Made by a program: the position numbers and the translations under genes. A stretch of 15,325 nt of DNA from Candidatus Margulisiibacteriota bacterium (GTDB lineage: Bacteria > Margulisbacteria > Termititenacia > Termititenacales > Termititenacaceae), in NCBI GenBank assembly GCA_031279305.1, contig JAITIS010000074.1, positions 1 to 15,325 of the forward strand, written 5' to 3'. Of the stretch, positions 14,201 to 15,325 are shown one piece after another. Numbering within the stretch: the first letter of the stretch is position 1; each line of letters opens with the position of its first letter. The notes beneath the pieces were generated by a model that was not told the origin of the DNA, made no database searches, and was given only the letters and a program-made list of their open reading frames with translations.

Positions 14201-14315
14201 CGCCGCGGCCATAATGGTGGCCAAGGGACTGGACGCCATCCTGCACGGCCAGCTGGACGTGAAAGCCCTGCAGGACTATCACAGAGAATTAAAAAAAAGT
14301 AGCTTAAAATTTTAG
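11208..14315 (+). CDS. carB: carbamoyl-phosphate synthase large subunit, shortened middle domain
   Basis: CarB makes carbamoyl phosphate from bicarbonate, two ATP and ammonia supplied by CarA, for pyrimidine and arginine synthesis. The start MPKRADLKKIMIIGAGP matches the family, and GGAG lies 7 bases before the ATG. Two homologous synthetase halves are clear: GAGPIVIGQACEFDYSGTQ (14-32) with RPSFTLGGTGGG (169-180) and EMNPRVSRSSALASKATG (299-316); then GGGPNRIGQGIEFDYC (519-534) with RPSYVLGGRAMEI (668-680) and EVNPRASRTVPFVSKATG (794-811). The MGS-like regulatory domain is about 895-1010. Length is 1035 against 1073 in E. coli. The loss lies in the oligomerization domain: only about 21 residues separate FLHQLAEL (451-458) from YKKVDTC (480-486), where I recall about 56 in E. 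coli. carA is not in the window. Confidence 0.97.
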   Translation: MPKRADLKKIMIIGAGPIVIGQACEFDYSGTQACKALKKEGYAIVLVNSNPATIMTDPEFADRTYLEPIRPDIVARIIEKERPDALLPTVGGQTALNCALDLAALGVLEKYRVELIGAGLEAIRKAEDRKLFKDAMQKIGLDMPRSKEVYSLEEAREFIKEINFPAIIRPSFTLGGTGGGIAYNDADLERIVGGGLELSPAHQVLLEESIIGWKEIELEVMRDRKDNAVIICSIENLDPMGIHTGDSITIAPVQTLTDVEYQRLRDRAIAVLREVGVSTGGSNVQFALDPKSGRICIIEMNPRVSRSSALASKATGFPIAKIAALLAVGYTLDEIPNDITKVTPASFEPTIDYVVAKIPRFAFEKFRDADDTLNTQMKSVGECMAIGRTFKEAMRKALRSLEISPPQCQDELLEEKLSRPNCERVWYVLHAFRRGYAVERVHELSGIDKWFLHQLAELAAETPEALAAENKARGVKGVVYKKVDTCGAEFEAQTPYLYSTHEQEDEAAPTDREKIIILGGGPNRIGQGIEFDYCCVHASFALRAAGYETIMVNSNPETVSTDYDTSDRLYFEPLTHADVLNIVKTEKPAGLIVQYGGQTPLKLSLKLEAAGARIIGTTPRDIDVAEDRKLFGALMDKLGIKQPPNGTATSIEQAVKAAVRITYPVMVRPSYVLGGRAMEIVYDEAGLRHYMKTAVEASPEHPVLIDKFLEDAVELDVDAISDGRDTVIAGILEHVEEAGIHSGDSASVLPTFSLSPKLLKLVEEHTEKMAAALKVVGLMNVQYAVKNGEVYVLEVNPRASRTVPFVSKATGVPWAKLGALVMTGRTLRELKVKRVMPEYWSVKEAVLPFAKFQGQDIMLSPEMRSTGEVMGIDENFGIAYAKSQIAAGEKLPEPGQKIFISVTGQYKNDKLLWAAHKYRELGFGLICTKGTGEFLRKKGLEVNDTYKIREGHPNITDLIANHEIGLIVNTPSGKGARQDDYYIRQAGLRHKTMCVTTVAAAIMVAKGLDAILHGQLDVKALQDYHRELKKSSLKF

Positions 14316-15325
14316 CCCCGGCAGGGCATTCTTGAGCGCGTCTTCCGCCTGTTTTTTGGCGTCGTCAACTTGGCTGTTGAGTTGATTTTCCAGCTCTTTT
14401 TGTTTTTGCGTGAGCCTAGCTTTTTCGGCGTCCAGCGCGGCCTGCTGTTTTTCTTGCGCGGCTTCAAAAGCCTGCGAATATTCGTGCAGGGACGCCGCGG
14501 CTTTTTGCTCCGCGTAACCGATGGCTTTTTCATATTCGGCCGTTAACCGCGCTCTGGCCTGCGCGACCTGATCGCCGAATTCTTTTTCCAGCCGGGCTTT
14601 GAGCAGGCCGTCCAGATTGGTGGTCAGGCGAATATCTGGCGCGCTGAGCGTCCCGCCGAGCAGAATATCAACGCGCAGCTCCGGCGCGGACTGAATCGCC
14701 TCCGCGGCCAGCTTGCTCAAGCCTTCTGCCGCCAGCGGCGCATAACGCAGCTTTTCTCCCCGCAGAGAGATCTGGCCGGACAGCGCGTCCCCGGCGATCT
14801 CGATTTGGGCTTCGAGCCGCCCCAGCCCGCCGGCGATCTTCAGCGGAATAGTCTGTTCGTCCCAAAGCCGCGCGCCGCTTAAGTCGTAGCCGGACAGAAC
14901 AAAGCTAATCGTGTCCTTGGCCGTCTCGCGGCGGTCAAACTCGGACTGGATTTTTAAGAGAGAGCCAGCGCGTTTGACAAAACTCCCTTGTATGTCAACC
15001 ACCGTTGGCCGGCCGATAATATATTGTTCCGAGGCGATGTCGCTGACGTAGCCGCTGTAGGTTAGCTCATTCTCGCCCTGCCCGCCCCGCCCGCTTAGCC
15101 CCGCCCGCCCGATCCAGAAACGCGGCATAGTTTTGTTATTCGGAAAAACAACCGTGACGCCCTGCAGTCTCTGTTTTTGCGGCGGCGGCGCTTTTTTGGG
15201 CGGCATATATTTTTGGGCCAGCGCCAGATACTGCGCGCCGGTGTCAATCCAGCCCTTGATTTTCGGCCCCAGCAGCTCTTTGCCAAGCGCGCCAAAATCG
15301 TAATTGCCCAAATCCAAGGCGGCCA
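14304..15325 (-). CDS. TIGR03545-like protein, 5' end outside window
   Basis: At least 340 residues are visible and the frame is open to the right edge. The first available start is a TTG at 15317, but it reads naturally as an internal leucine (AALDLGNYDFG), so the gene very probably begins outside the window. The text LGNYDFGALGKELLGPKIKGWIDTGAQYLALAQKYMPPKK resembles the TIGR03545 family, whose function is not known. A repeat-like beta-rich middle (about 50-235 of the visible part) has AsmA/DUF748-like character (LSGQISLRGEKLRYAPLAAEG, LLGGTLSAPDIRLTTN). A long charged helix or coiled coil (about 240-330) rich in A, E, K and Q follows. Such proteins are usually envelope-associated, with an N-terminal anchor that would be out of view. 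The 3' end overlaps the end of carB on the other strand by 12 bases. Confidence 0.72.
   Translation of the reverse strand, partial: AALDLGNYDFGALGKELLGPKIKGWIDTGAQYLALAQKYMPPKKAPPPQKQRLQGVTVVFPNNKTMPRFWIGRAGLSGRGGQGENELTYSGYVSDIASEQYIIGRPTVVDIQGSFVKRAGSLLKIQSEFDRRETAKDTISFVLSGYDLSGARLWDEQTIPLKIAGGLGRLEAQIEIAGDALSGQISLRGEKLRYAPLAAEGLSKLAAEAIQSAPELRVDILLGGTLSAPDIRLTTNLDGLLKARLEKEFGDQVAQARARLTAEYEKAIGYAEQKAAASLHEYSQAFEAAQEKQQAALDAEKARLTQKQKELENQLNSQVDDAKKQAEDALKNALPGLKF

Overview
This window looks like chromosomal DNA from a fermentative bacterium of moderately high GC content. It covers the replication-initiation neighbourhood (dnaA, dnaN), a ribosomal protein/SSB operon (rpsF, two ssb genes, rpsR, rplI), carB for pyrimidine and arginine precursor supply, and adhE for anaerobic ethanol formation. 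The gene order is not one I can tie to a phylum: rpmH, recF and gyrB are missing from beside dnaA/dnaN, and an unknown membrane protein sits between dnaN and rpsF. adhE suggests an anaerobe or facultative fermenter. The TIGR03545-like protein at the right edge would fit a diderm envelope, but only weakly. An uncultured candidate-phylum lineage is possible and cannot be proved from this sequence.

Layout, left to right. Positions 1-1193 (minus strand) form an AT-rich islet. It holds a radical SAM/SPASM enzyme with a full set of cluster cysteines, followed at once by a small ORF with a strong Shine-Dalgarno that runs off the left edge. This is the best candidate for an undescribed system, a RiPP-like maturase plus peptide. 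Positions 1238-3826 are adhE (minus), preceded by a good promoter and several operator-like repeats in the 296-base gap up to 4122. Positions 4123-7128 are a minus-strand operon read rpsF, ssb1, ssb2, rpsR, rplI and an NAD-dependent epimerase-like gene, with a clear promoter at 7162-7190.

Positions 7196-10275 (minus) hold dnaA, dnaN and a 116-residue membrane protein. DnaA-box-like sites lie both upstream of dnaA (10299-10430) and between dnaA and dnaN (8722-8822), which suggests a bipartite oriC. Diverging from dnaA on the plus strand are a class I methyltransferase and carB, overlapping by 8 bases. carB ends in a 12-base convergent overlap with a partial TIGR03545-like gene (minus) that continues past the right edge.

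The central genes form a coherent replication/translation block. The two SSBs are unusual because the copy with the more canonical DNA-binding core lacks the acidic interaction tip, while the divergent copy has it. CarB appears to lack about 35 residues of its central oligomerization domain. No tRNA, rRNA, CRISPR array, insertion sequence or strong intrinsic terminator was seen.
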